Assembly (NCBI RefSeq): GCF_001277345.1
Contig: NZ_LIUT01000003.1
Span: 39,382 to 103,381, forward strand
Direction: 5' to 3'
From: Paenibacillus solani
GTDB lineage: Bacteria; Bacillota; Bacilli; Paenibacillales; Paenibacillaceae
Length of the DNA: 64,000 nucleotides
The notes beneath the pieces were generated by a model that searched no databases, was not told the DNA's origin, and was given only the letters and a program-made list of their open reading frames with translations. Both the position numbers and the translations under genes were made by a program. Shown here piece by piece: positions 55,273-63,000 of this stretch (positions within the stretch are counted from its first letter, which is position 1; every line of letters starts with the position of its first letter).

Positions 55273-55812
55273 ATGAAGATCTCATCCCTCTCTCTCTCAA
55301 GCCCGGATGAATGGCCGCATGCCAAGCAACAATGCAGTGATTTCTTCCGGCGATACAGCAACGAGCAACTAACCCATGAAGATCATCAGTGTCTTGCAAC
55401 GCTTTCCTACGATGAGCTGCTGAAACCTGGCACCTCCATTGTTGCGGCAACGGTTCGAAGCGATGTCGGCCATATACCGGTAGGGATTTGCTTTGCAGCG
55501 AACTATGGAGAAGATGCCTGTATGGTTGCTGTACACCCTCTATATCGTAATCGACGTATCGGATCTTCTCTGATCCGCTCGCTATTGATCCGATTTGGCC
55601 GACTGCGATGCGAAGTGGCTGCTGAGTATTCAGCCAGTTTGAAAATGTGCTTTCATGCAGGGCTGCAGGCCGTTGCACTCGAGCAAGGCCCGACAGGTAA
55701 CCCTACATTCATCATGAGCACAGCCCTGCCCTCAAACCAATTCCGAAGTTCTTTAACAACTAGTGCTGACTCTATTCAAGAAGGTGAGCTTCCGTGTCAA
55801 AACCCGTCTTAG
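55273..55812 (+). CDS. GNAT-family N-acetyltransferase
   Basis: A 179-residue protein with the acetyl-CoA-binding motif A (VAVHPLYRNRRIGSSLIRSL at about 85-104), preceded by a strand ICFAANYGEDACM. The fold is a single GNAT domain; the last 30 residues are polar. AAAGGAG precedes the ATG. Its end overlaps the start of ATP-grasp protein 5 by 19 bases. Placement inside the ATP-grasp operon suggests it modifies the same substrate or product. Confidence 0.85.
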   Translation: MKISSLSLSSPDEWPHAKQQCSDFFRRYSNEQLTHEDHQCLATLSYDELLKPGTSIVAATVRSDVGHIPVGICFAANYGEDACMVAVHPLYRNRRIGSSLIRSLLIRFGRLRCEVAAEYSASLKMCFHAGLQAVALEQGPTGNPTFIMSTALPSNQFRSSLTTSADSIQEGELPCQNPS

Positions 55813-56942
55813 GCATTATGACGCTATACTTGGATGAACGGAGAAAACTGGAGGAACGGCATATCTACGAGCATATGATTAAGGAAGGGAAAGCGATGGG
55901 GCTGGACGTCTATGTCTTTACCCCCGCCGATGTAAACAACTCTCAAGGCTTGATCAATGCTATGGAGTACGATCCTGATAACCGGAGATGGAGCCGAAGA
56001 TGGCGCTCGTTTCCCAATATGATCTTTGATCGATGCCGCATTCAAAAGAGTCCTCGCTTCCAACAGCTGTTAAAATTTCGTTCACGTTACCGACATTTGC
56101 TGTTTTTAAACAGACCTTTACGCAACAAATGGACGATTCATCAAATACTATCCACCAAAAAACGCTTCAGGCCCCATTTGCCGGTCACTCGAATTGTGAC
56201 TAGCACAAGCGACATTCATCGGATGCTGGATAACCATCCTACTGTCTATTTTAAGCCGATCAACGGAACAGGCGGTCGTGGAATTCTGCGAATCACCAAG
56301 ATTCCGGGCGTGGCGGGTACGTATGAAGTCCGGGGACGCAATCACAATCGAAGCATCATTAAACCGAAAAGAATGCCTTCAGGCCATCTGGCACAATATC
56401 TGTCAGCCTGGGGTCATAAAGATAGATACCTGGTACAAGAGGGAATACAGCTGGAGCTTCCCGATGGAAGAGTACATGATTATCGGATGCTCGTACAGAA
56501 AAACGGTTCCGGACAATGGAAAGTTACCGGATGTGTAGGACGCGTTGGCGCACAAAGAAGCGTTACATCCAACCTGCATGGCGGCGGGCGCGCAACCATG
56601 ATGGATGAATTGCTGAGTAAATGGATCGAGGATCCGATACAATGCGCCAATATCCGAAAGGAAGCCGATGCCCTTGGGGTAGATATAGCCCAATTTCTTG
56701 ACGGACAGTATGGTGGCTTATGCGAACTAGCTCTGGATCTGGCCATAGATAAAAAAGGGAGAGTTCTTCTCCTTGAGGTGAATCCCAAACCATCAAGGGA
56801 AGTTTTCTCACAAGTGGGCGATATAGCAGCCTACCGCGATTCCATGGTAAAACCGTTAGAATATGCCCTGTGGTTATACAATCAGAAAAAAAATACCAAG
56901 AATGCTTATGCCAAATCAACGAATACCGGTTTAGAATTATAG
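55794..56942 (+). CDS. YheC/YheD-type ATP-grasp protein 5 (short form)
   Basis: A 382-residue short-form protein (KPVLGIMTLYLDERRKLEE start). ATP-grasp motifs: VYFKPINGTGGRGILRI, DYRMLVQKNGSGQWKVTGCVG and CELALDLAID..GRVLLLEVNPKP. The start is a GTG (55794) behind GAAGGTGAG, inside the 3' end of the GNAT gene. It is the last gene of the cluster and is followed by a strong terminator. Confidence 0.9.
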   Translation: MSKPVLGIMTLYLDERRKLEERHIYEHMIKEGKAMGLDVYVFTPADVNNSQGLINAMEYDPDNRRWSRRWRSFPNMIFDRCRIQKSPRFQQLLKFRSRYRHLLFLNRPLRNKWTIHQILSTKKRFRPHLPVTRIVTSTSDIHRMLDNHPTVYFKPINGTGGRGILRITKIPGVAGTYEVRGRNHNRSIIKPKRMPSGHLAQYLSAWGHKDRYLVQEGIQLELPDGRVHDYRMLVQKNGSGQWKVTGCVGRVGAQRSVTSNLHGGGRATMMDELLSKWIEDPIQCANIRKEADALGVDIAQFLDGQYGGLCELALDLAIDKKGRVLLLEVNPKPSREVFSQVGDIAAYRDSMVKPLEYALWLYNQKKNTKNAYAKSTNTGLEL

Positions 56943-56946
56943 AAAA

Positions 56947-57003
56947 CACAAAGGCTGTTTCCAAACGGGTCGATTGCTACCCTTCGGAAACAGCCTTTGT
57001 GAC
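56947..57003. terminator. Bidirectional terminator between the ATP-grasp cluster and the HAD gene
   Basis: CACAAAGGCTGTTTCC and GGAAACAGCCTTTGTG form a perfect 16-bp stem with an inner GGGT/ACCC pairing. The genes on both sides converge on it. Confidence 0.85.
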
Positions 57004-57009
57004 TCCTAT

Positions 57010-57705
57010 CTATCTACTCGGCATGGTCTGGTCATAGTGCTTCAACAATTGTGAAAAAGATTGGATAATTACATCCGATCCTTTCAGCTCCTGTTTCCCT
57101 CCGAAACCTGCATATTGACAGCCAATGACCGTCTGGCCGTTCTCTTTACCTGCCTCCACGTCGGATGATCGGTCCCCTACCATCCAAGCGTCTTGGATAT
57201 TATGCTGCTCCAGCAGCAAACGAACCAGATCCACCTTCGAAGCCGTCCCATGCTCCCCGGCACTGTAAATCCCTTCAAAAAGCGGCATGATCCCTCTCGC
57301 TTTGGCTATCCCTTTCACGTAATGCTCCAGCCCGTTACTGGCAATAAACAATCGAACGCCGCGTCGATGAAGCTCCTCCAGCGTTTCTTTTACCTCAGGA
57401 TACAGAACTGCAGCTTCATTGTTCAATCCCTCAAGCTCCAGCAGCAGCAGCAGCTCGTCCGCACGGCGGTGTGCCGCGGGTGTCCCATTGGGAATGACTT
57501 TTTTCCAGATGTCATCAAGCAGCATCCCCAAACATCCAAGCATAAGTTCCTCATCCGGAGTTTCCCCCTCATAATGCCCCTCTTCACGCAAAATGTCGAA
57601 TAATTGGTGATAAGCGGGCAACAGGAGGGTTTCCGTCTGAAACAGGGTTCCATCCATATCAAATATCATCGCTACCGGCTTGGTCAACGTTGCAGTGTTC
57701 TCCAC
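57010..57705 (-). CDS. HAD-family hydrolase (phosphoglycolate phosphatase-like)
   Basis: A 231-residue HAD phosphatase with the nucleophile motif MIFDMDGTLFQTE (Asp at about 16), an alpha-helical cap (about 20-100), motif II IASNG, and motif IV MVGDRSSDVEAGKENG. Likely acts on a small phosphorylated metabolite. The GTG at 57703-57705 is preferred because GGGAGA lies 6 bases upstream; the ATG at 57732 has no recognisable binding site. Convergent with the ATP-grasp cluster. Confidence 0.85.
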   Translation of the reverse strand: MENTATLTKPVAMIFDMDGTLFQTETLLLPAYHQLFDILREEGHYEGETPDEELMLGCLGMLLDDIWKKVIPNGTPAAHRRADELLLLLELEGLNNEAAVLYPEVKETLEELHRRGVRLFIASNGLEHYVKGIAKARGIMPLFEGIYSAGEHGTASKVDLVRLLLEQHNIQDAWMVGDRSSDVEAGKENGQTVIGCQYAGFGGKQELKGSDVIIQSFSQLLKHYDQTMPSR

Positions 57706-57825
57706 TTGGGTTCTCCCTTCCCTTCGCTCCATATACGCTAATTATAGTCTAGTCTTCCCTCATCATATAGGAACGATATCACAACTGCAAACCCCGTTTG
57801 CCCGCAGCTATTGACAAATAATGTG

Positions 57826-57873
57826 TTTCCTTCCCAGGCTTGTCCACTTCAACTTGCATGCCTGGGCTGGAAA
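57826..57873. repeat. Interrupted inverted repeat in the HAD-cotJC gap
   Basis: TTTCC..CCCAGGC and GCCTGGG..GGAAA can pair over 12 bases around a 22-base loop. No T-run follows on either strand, so it is not a classical terminator. Function unknown. Confidence 0.5.
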
Positions 57874-57903
57874 CTTGCTTCCAATGTGGCCCCTTACATG
57901 AAT

Positions 57904-57942
57904 ATGACAGGCCCGGAATCCCATTTCATCCTGGCCTGTCAT
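57904..57942 (-). terminator. Probable terminator of cotJABC
   Basis: TGACAGGCC and GGCCTGTCA form a 9-bp stem around a 19-base loop with extra pairing. It lies about 40 bases after the cotJC stop. The trailing sequence is only moderately T-rich (TATTCAT). Confidence 0.5.
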
Positions 57943-57979
57943 TGTATATTTCATTAAGCTCAATGAACGCTGTCCTATC

Positions 57980-58549
57980 TTAATATATCTTCTTCGTGGC
58001 GCGGTCATCCTTAATTATTTCTACGGCTTCACGGAAGCGGATGGAATGAATGATTTCTCGTTCCCGCAAAAATTTAAGACTGTCCTGCAAATCCACATCA
58101 TCCGTCATGTCGATGAGCCATTGATATGTAGCGCGCGCTTTCTCTTCTGCCGCAATGTCCTCATACAAATCCGCAATCGGATCCCCTTTTGCTTGAATAT
58201 ATGTTGCAGTCCAAGGTACGCCGGCGGCATTCTCGTAATACAGTGCATTATCATGATTCGCATAGTGAGGGCCAAGGCCGGCAGCCTCCAATTCGGCGAC
58301 GGTCGCATCTTTCGTCAATTTGTACACCATGGCAGCAATCATTTCAAGATGTGCCAATTCTTCTGTACCGATATCGTTCAGTAATCCGATGACCTTGTCT
58401 GGAATGGTGTACCGCTGATTCAAGTATCGGAGCGCAGCCGCGAGTTCCCCATCGGCACCTCCATATTGTTCCATCAAGAACCTTGCCATTCTGGGATCAC
58501 ATTTACTTACGCGTACAGGATACTGAAGCTTTTTTTCATATACCCACAT
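57980..58549 (-). CDS. cotJC: Spore coat protein CotJC (manganese-catalase family)
   Basis: A 189-residue ferritin-like protein of the Mn-catalase family. The family motifs are MWVYEKKLQYPVRV, EELAHLEMIAAMVYKL and DIAAEEKARATYQWL; Glu and His residues in these helices form the dimanganese site. It resides in the spore coat. The ATG at 58547-58549 follows GGCGGAGGAG; an upstream ATG lacks a site. It is the third gene of cotJABC. Confidence 0.94.
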   Translation of the reverse strand: MWVYEKKLQYPVRVSKCDPRMARFLMEQYGGADGELAAALRYLNQRYTIPDKVIGLLNDIGTEELAHLEMIAAMVYKLTKDATVAELEAAGLGPHYANHDNALYYENAAGVPWTATYIQAKGDPIADLYEDIAAEEKARATYQWLIDMTDDVDLQDSLKFLREREIIHSIRFREAVEIIKDDRATKKIY

Positions 58550-58639
58550 GGGCTCCTCCGCCTCCTTGTTTTCGCTTTTCCTCCTCAGGGGGGCTGCATG
58601 CAAGTCGTAAACAAAGCAGCAGCCCGCTAGCCATCACAA

Positions 58640-58915
58640 TTAAACCTGCCAAGGCCATGGACCTTGCGCCCATTCAAACGGATATTTGGAAAAAGCCCGG
58701 CCAAAATTTTGCAGCGGTCCATAACACTCTTGAAACTGCTTTGCGAGCACTGTCCGTTCCTGTGTCAGTTTGTTGAACTGCTCGATGCTTTTGAGATCAT
58801 CCGGATGGGTATCCAAAAACAAATTCAGCTCCACCAGGACAAAATCCAATGCCTGAAGCTGCTCTAGCATTTCGTAATACTTCAGATCTCCAACCTGGGG
58901 TCTAGCTTCATTCAC
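58640..58915 (-). CDS. cotJB: Spore coat protein CotJB
   Basis: A 91-residue acidic helical protein with the CotJB pattern (LEQLQALDFVLVELNLFLDTHPDD; AFSKYPFEWAQGPWPW). Middle gene of cotJABC, 6 bases after cotJA. Confidence 0.92.
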   Translation of the reverse strand: MNEARPQVGDLKYYEMLEQLQALDFVLVELNLFLDTHPDDLKSIEQFNKLTQERTVLAKQFQECYGPLQNFGRAFSKYPFEWAQGPWPWQV

Positions 58916-58921
58916 GGCCGA

Positions 58922-59143
58922 TCACTCTCCTTTAAATTTTCGCGAGGTATACGGACTGTACAAGGATGGCCATAACGTTCCGTGTCTCAATGCTTCAGCA
59001 GGACTAAACTGTGGCAGGCCTGGGGGTTGAAATACGATATACTGGTTAATAGGGACTACATACGATCTGTATAGTTTGGGAGGGCAGGGGTCAAACGGCG
59101 AATGAAAGACTGGGTATACGCGTACCTCGGGATTCTCCTTCAA
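58922..59143 (-). CDS. cotJA: Spore coat associated protein CotJA
   Basis: A 73-residue Pro/Tyr-rich protein (FDPCPPKLYRSYVVPINQY; PQFSPAEALRHGTLWPSLYSPY) matching CotJA. The start is a TTG (59141-59143) seven bases after TAAGGAGG. First gene of the coat operon, expected to be sigma-E controlled; a CATATGTT -10-like element lies about 60 bases upstream, which is only suggestive. Confidence 0.92.
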   Translation of the reverse strand: MKENPEVRVYPVFHSPFDPCPPKLYRSYVVPINQYIVFQPPGLPQFSPAEALRHGTLWPSLYSPYTSRKFKGE

Positions 59144-59236
59144 AGGTATTCCTCCTTATCATCGCTAACCATAGTTATCTAAGACTCTTCGTAACTAACA
59201 TATGTCTTTCGCCCAGAAAGTGAACTTTAATTTTGA

Positions 59237-59281
59237 CAAAAAAAACCCTTCCCCCAGAATTTTTTCCGGGAAAAGGGTTCT
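59237..59281 (-). terminator. Terminator of the AI-2E-family gene
   Basis: On the minus strand GAACCCTTTTCCC pairs with GGGGGAAGGGTT and is followed by TTTTTTTT, 14 bases after the stop at 59294. It insulates the cotJ operon. Confidence 0.85.
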
Positions 59282-59293
59282 CTCCATTTTGTT

Positions 59294-60325
59294 TTAAAAT
59301 TTGATTTTGATTTGAAACAAGCCTGCTTTCCGCATAGCAGAATAGATAATGACAACCAAAGGGCCGATAAAAAATCCGATCACGCCAACCAGCTTGAAGC
59401 CGACATACATGCTGACGAGCGCAGGCAAAGCACCAATTCCGACGGCATCTCCTATAACCTTCGGTTCCAGCACCCGGCGTATCACCGTAATCAGAATGAA
59501 GAGGATGATCAAACCAATCCCCGTAAAGATATCGCCTACCGCGAGCAGATAGATGGACCATGGCACCAATACGGAGCCAACGCCCAGAATCGGCAGGATA
59601 TCGACAATCGTAACAAGCAGGGCAATCGCCAGCGGATAATTAATACCTAATACGAGCAAGCCCAGCAGCGTAATTACATACGTAAAGAGACTGAGAATCA
59701 GCTGTGCCCGCAGAAAGCCGAAGATCGACTTCTTCAGACTCAACAATACTTCGTTCACCTGTGACTGTGAAGTTTCATCGAACAGGGACAGCACTTTTTC
59801 CCGCATCGTATCAAGGCTGAAGGCAAACAGGTAAACCGCCACGCAGAATACGATGAACGTCACAAACAGGTTCGGAAGTACTTTGGCAAATGACAAAAAG
59901 GTTGAAGATACTGAATTGACAAACGAGCGGATATAGGAAGAAATATTCGACATGAATTCTGTAAGGCTGTCGGCAAGCCCAGGAGAAATGCCGTTCAGCA
60001 TGTCCTGTGCTTGAATAATTGTATGCTGAAGAAATTCGTTGGCCCCTTCAAAATACTGCGGAGCCCGGCTCCAGTATTCAACCAGCTGATTAAATACCTG
60101 CAATCCGATCAAATACGCCAGAAGCAGCATTAGAAGAAGGAATAGCGTACTGGTCACAGTTGCAGCCGCAACGCGGTTCAACCGCAGTCTTTTCATTAAG
60201 AGTCGATTTAACGGCTCCAATGCAATAGCAACTACAATAGCCAACAAGAAGGGAGCTCCGACCGTAAACATTCCATACAACAACAGGAGCCCCAGACCGA
60301 TAAATATCAGCTGCTTAATCGACAT
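59294..60325 (-). CDS. AI-2E/PerM-family permease
   Basis: A 343-residue membrane protein with about seven segments, an amphipathic extracytoplasmic stretch (about 80-150) and the family signature ALLVTIVDILPILGVGSVLVP followed by RRVLEPKVIGDAVG. It is a paralogue of YtvI at 34576-35694 but is not in its conserved locus. Substrate unknown; family members export small molecules or act in sodium/pH balance. Confidence 0.9.
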   Translation of the reverse strand: MSIKQLIFIGLGLLLLYGMFTVGAPFLLAIVVAIALEPLNRLLMKRLRLNRVAAATVTSTLFLLLMLLLAYLIGLQVFNQLVEYWSRAPQYFEGANEFLQHTIIQAQDMLNGISPGLADSLTEFMSNISSYIRSFVNSVSSTFLSFAKVLPNLFVTFIVFCVAVYLFAFSLDTMREKVLSLFDETSQSQVNEVLLSLKKSIFGFLRAQLILSLFTYVITLLGLLVLGINYPLAIALLVTIVDILPILGVGSVLVPWSIYLLAVGDIFTGIGLIILFILITVIRRVLEPKVIGDAVGIGALPALVSMYVGFKLVGVIGFFIGPLVVIIYSAMRKAGLFQIKIKF

Positions 60326-60359
60326 AACCCACTTCCTAACCGATAGAGTCTTGCAAGTT

Positions 60360-61685
60360 CTAGATGAGACGGCTCTCCAACTTGTAATGAATCTTAACGC
60401 GAGTTACACGTAAACGTGTAGATTCCTCTACTTCAAAGTCCACTCCGTCAAAGGTCGCCTTCTTGCCAATTGCAGGATTGCCTTCAAGCTCTTTGAATAG
60501 CCAGCCGCCGATGGAATCTACGTTATGTTCTTCAATCATTAAGCCAGTCAAATCATTCACTTCTTCAATGAGCATCCGCCCGTCCACCGAAAAGTACTCG
60601 TCATACACTTCTATCTCCGGTCGTTCATCCTCAAATTCATCATACAAGTCTCCAACAATCTCTTCAAGAATCTTCTCAGCTGTAAGTATGCCGGCGGTCC
60701 CGCCGTACTCGTCTACGACTAGCGCAAGCTGCTCATGCTTTGCCTGCATTTGCCGCAGCACACGACTGATCTCCGTCGATTCCGATACATCCATAATAGG
60801 TCTTACCAAGGAAGCCAGGTCACGCTGCTTCTCAGGATCGGCAAGCAAAAGATCCGTAATATGAATAAATCCAATGATGCGATCCTTATTGTCCGTGGCT
60901 ACTGGATAACGGGAATGCTTTGTCTCACTTACAATCTGCAAATTCTCTTCCAAAGTAGAGTTGGTGAAGAGAACGTCCATATCCGTTCGCGGCAGCATGA
61001 TTTCCCTGGCTCTCAAATCAGAGAAATCGAACAGGTTGTCCATCAATTTCATTTCATTCTCGTCAATTACCCCGCTCTTTGCACTCTCGCTCATCAGAAT
61101 TCGAATTTCCTCCTCGGAATGGGCAGCTTCGGACTCATTCGCAGGCTCGATGCCGACCATCTTCAGAATACCGTTGGCAGAAGTGTTCAGCACCCAAATC
61201 ACTGGCAGAAAAATACGATAGAACCAGAGAAGTGGAGCCGAAAGAAGCAGGGCTGTTCCTTCCGTCCGCTGGATGGCTAAAGATTTTGGTGCAAGCTCCC
61301 CTAATACAATATGCAGGAAGGTAATAATACAGAAGCCCACCGCAACCGAGATCGTGGTGATCAAGGCTTCATTCGTAATACCAAGACTATGCATGACCGG
61401 AGCCACCAGCAAATCGGATATCGCAGGTTCCCCGATCCAACCAAGACCCAGGGAAGTTAAGGTAATTCCGAGTTGAGTCGCAGATAAATAAGCATCCAGC
61501 TTCTGATTGACTTTAAGGGCAATGCCCGCCAGCCGATTCCCTTCGCTAACCAACTGGGTCAGCCGGGATTGACGCATTTTGACCAATGAAAATTCTGCTG
61601 CTACAAATACACCATTCAACAATACGAGTAGGAAAACCAAGAGCAAATTCAAAATCAGTTTCCCGACCTCAAATTCCTCTGCCAT
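60360..61685 (-). CDS. CNNM/CorC-type protein (DUF21, CBS pair, transporter-associated domain)
   Basis: A 441-residue protein: DUF21 membrane domain with three to four segments (about 10-150; LNGVFVAAEFSLVKMRQSRL), CBS pair (about 215-330; REIMLPRTDMDVLFTNSTLEEN; EQLALVVDEYGGTAGILT) and C-terminal CorC_HlyC domain (about 350-437). Members are called hemolysin-like but act in magnesium/cobalt transport. ATG at 61683-61685. Confidence 0.93.
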   Translation of the reverse strand: MAEEFEVGKLILNLLLVFLLVLLNGVFVAAEFSLVKMRQSRLTQLVSEGNRLAGIALKVNQKLDAYLSATQLGITLTSLGLGWIGEPAISDLLVAPVMHSLGITNEALITTISVAVGFCIITFLHIVLGELAPKSLAIQRTEGTALLLSAPLLWFYRIFLPVIWVLNTSANGILKMVGIEPANESEAAHSEEEIRILMSESAKSGVIDENEMKLMDNLFDFSDLRAREIMLPRTDMDVLFTNSTLEENLQIVSETKHSRYPVATDNKDRIIGFIHITDLLLADPEKQRDLASLVRPIMDVSESTEISRVLRQMQAKHEQLALVVDEYGGTAGILTAEKILEEIVGDLYDEFEDERPEIEVYDEYFSVDGRMLIEEVNDLTGLMIEEHNVDSIGGWLFKELEGNPAIGKKATFDGVDFEVEESTRLRVTRVKIHYKLESRLI

Positions 61686-61711
61686 GATGACACGCCTTCT
61701 TTCCTAGGGTT

Positions 61712-62851
61712 CTAGTTTGTCTTTGCTTGTCTTGACTTAAAATCCACACCCCGGTAGTACATGTCGGCTACCAACAAATTCGGTCCACAGCAGCTCACTG
61801 CATCGCAGTGGCAATTGACCGTTTGATTTAACGGGTGTCCTGTTGACCATTTATCAAAAATATCGTCCAGTGTTTGTTCCTTAATATTACCAAAAGCCTC
61901 AATATCAGCAAAATCCGTTACATATACATCACCAGAAAATAAATTTACATTCACCCGGTTCCTTCCATCCGGATCATTCCGAACGGTAACGTTCGGTTCA
62001 TGCCGCAGGCGGCGAATAATTTCCTGGTCTTGATCATCGGAGCTGCAGGCATAGAATGGCAGCGTTCCAAACAGCATCCACATATCCGGATCACGGACAT
62101 CCAGCAGATGATGGATAGCGGTTTTCATATCCGCCAAGGATAACACCGGCAGAGCCGAAGCAAAGTTCGAAGCATACATCGGATGGACTTCATGACGTTT
62201 GCAGCCCATGTCTTTGATCAGCTTGTGTATGCCGCCCAATTTGGTATGTGTCCGGTAATTAATCATGGATTCGGCGGATATGTACATCCCTGCTGCGCTC
62301 AGCTTCTCCGAGTTGACCAGCATCGTATCATACATCTTGTATGCCGTCTCCCTAGAAACGGGACGTGCACTATTCGCAAACCCAACCTCATAGAAATCAT
62401 CCCCGTTCAAATAATTGAAAGAGATGTGCATCACATCCAGGTAGGGCAGCATTTTCTCATATCGACTAATATCAAGCGTCAGATTGGAGTTGATCTGGGT
62501 ACGGATTCCCCGCTCCTTGGCATACTTCAGAAGGGGAACAATGACATTGTCCACGGTCTTGCCTAAGAATGCCGGTTCACCGCCAGTCAGACTGATCGTC
62601 TGCAAGTGCTCAACCTCGTCCAGCCGTTTAAGCATCGTATCCAGGGGCAGCATCGGGGCTTCCTTCATGACCAGCATATCCCCAACAGCGCAATGCTCGC
62701 AGCGCATATTACATAGATGGGTCACGGTCATCTCCACACTGGTCAGCACATGGCGGCCATGCTCGCGCAAGGAGGTGATGGGATCCCACGGATCATAACT
62801 CGGCGAAATCTGCCTTACGGCTGCTGGGATTGGCTGTGCTGTATTACTCAT
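61712..62851 (-). CDS. Radical SAM protein with CxCxxxxC motif (YfkAB-like)
   Basis: A 379-residue radical SAM enzyme. The cluster motif is CNMRCEHC (C47, C51, C54), followed by the glycine-rich LTGGEPAF (SAM binding). Near the C terminus lies CHCDAVSCCGPN, the CxCxxxxC extra-cysteine signature of the YfkAB family. The two B. subtilis parts YfkA and YfkB are a single polypeptide here. Its reaction is not known. No peptide precursor is visible nearby. Confidence 0.9.
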   Translation of the reverse strand: MSNTAQPIPAAVRQISPSYDPWDPITSLREHGRHVLTSVEMTVTHLCNMRCEHCAVGDMLVMKEAPMLPLDTMLKRLDEVEHLQTISLTGGEPAFLGKTVDNVIVPLLKYAKERGIRTQINSNLTLDISRYEKMLPYLDVMHISFNYLNGDDFYEVGFANSARPVSRETAYKMYDTMLVNSEKLSAAGMYISAESMINYRTHTKLGGIHKLIKDMGCKRHEVHPMYASNFASALPVLSLADMKTAIHHLLDVRDPDMWMLFGTLPFYACSSDDQDQEIIRRLRHEPNVTVRNDPDGRNRVNVNLFSGDVYVTDFADIEAFGNIKEQTLDDIFDKWSTGHPLNQTVNCHCDAVSCCGPNLLVADMYYRGVDFKSRQAKTN

Positions 62852-63000
62852 ATTTCACTCACCTTATTTCATTGAATTACCGAATCAAATAGTACAACTT
62901 AGTGTGAATGTACTCTACGGTTTTGGATTAAAGTCCATTATATGATTATAACATACCCAATCAGAAGGCTTTTGCTTGATTGGAATGAAAGTTCGGCCGT

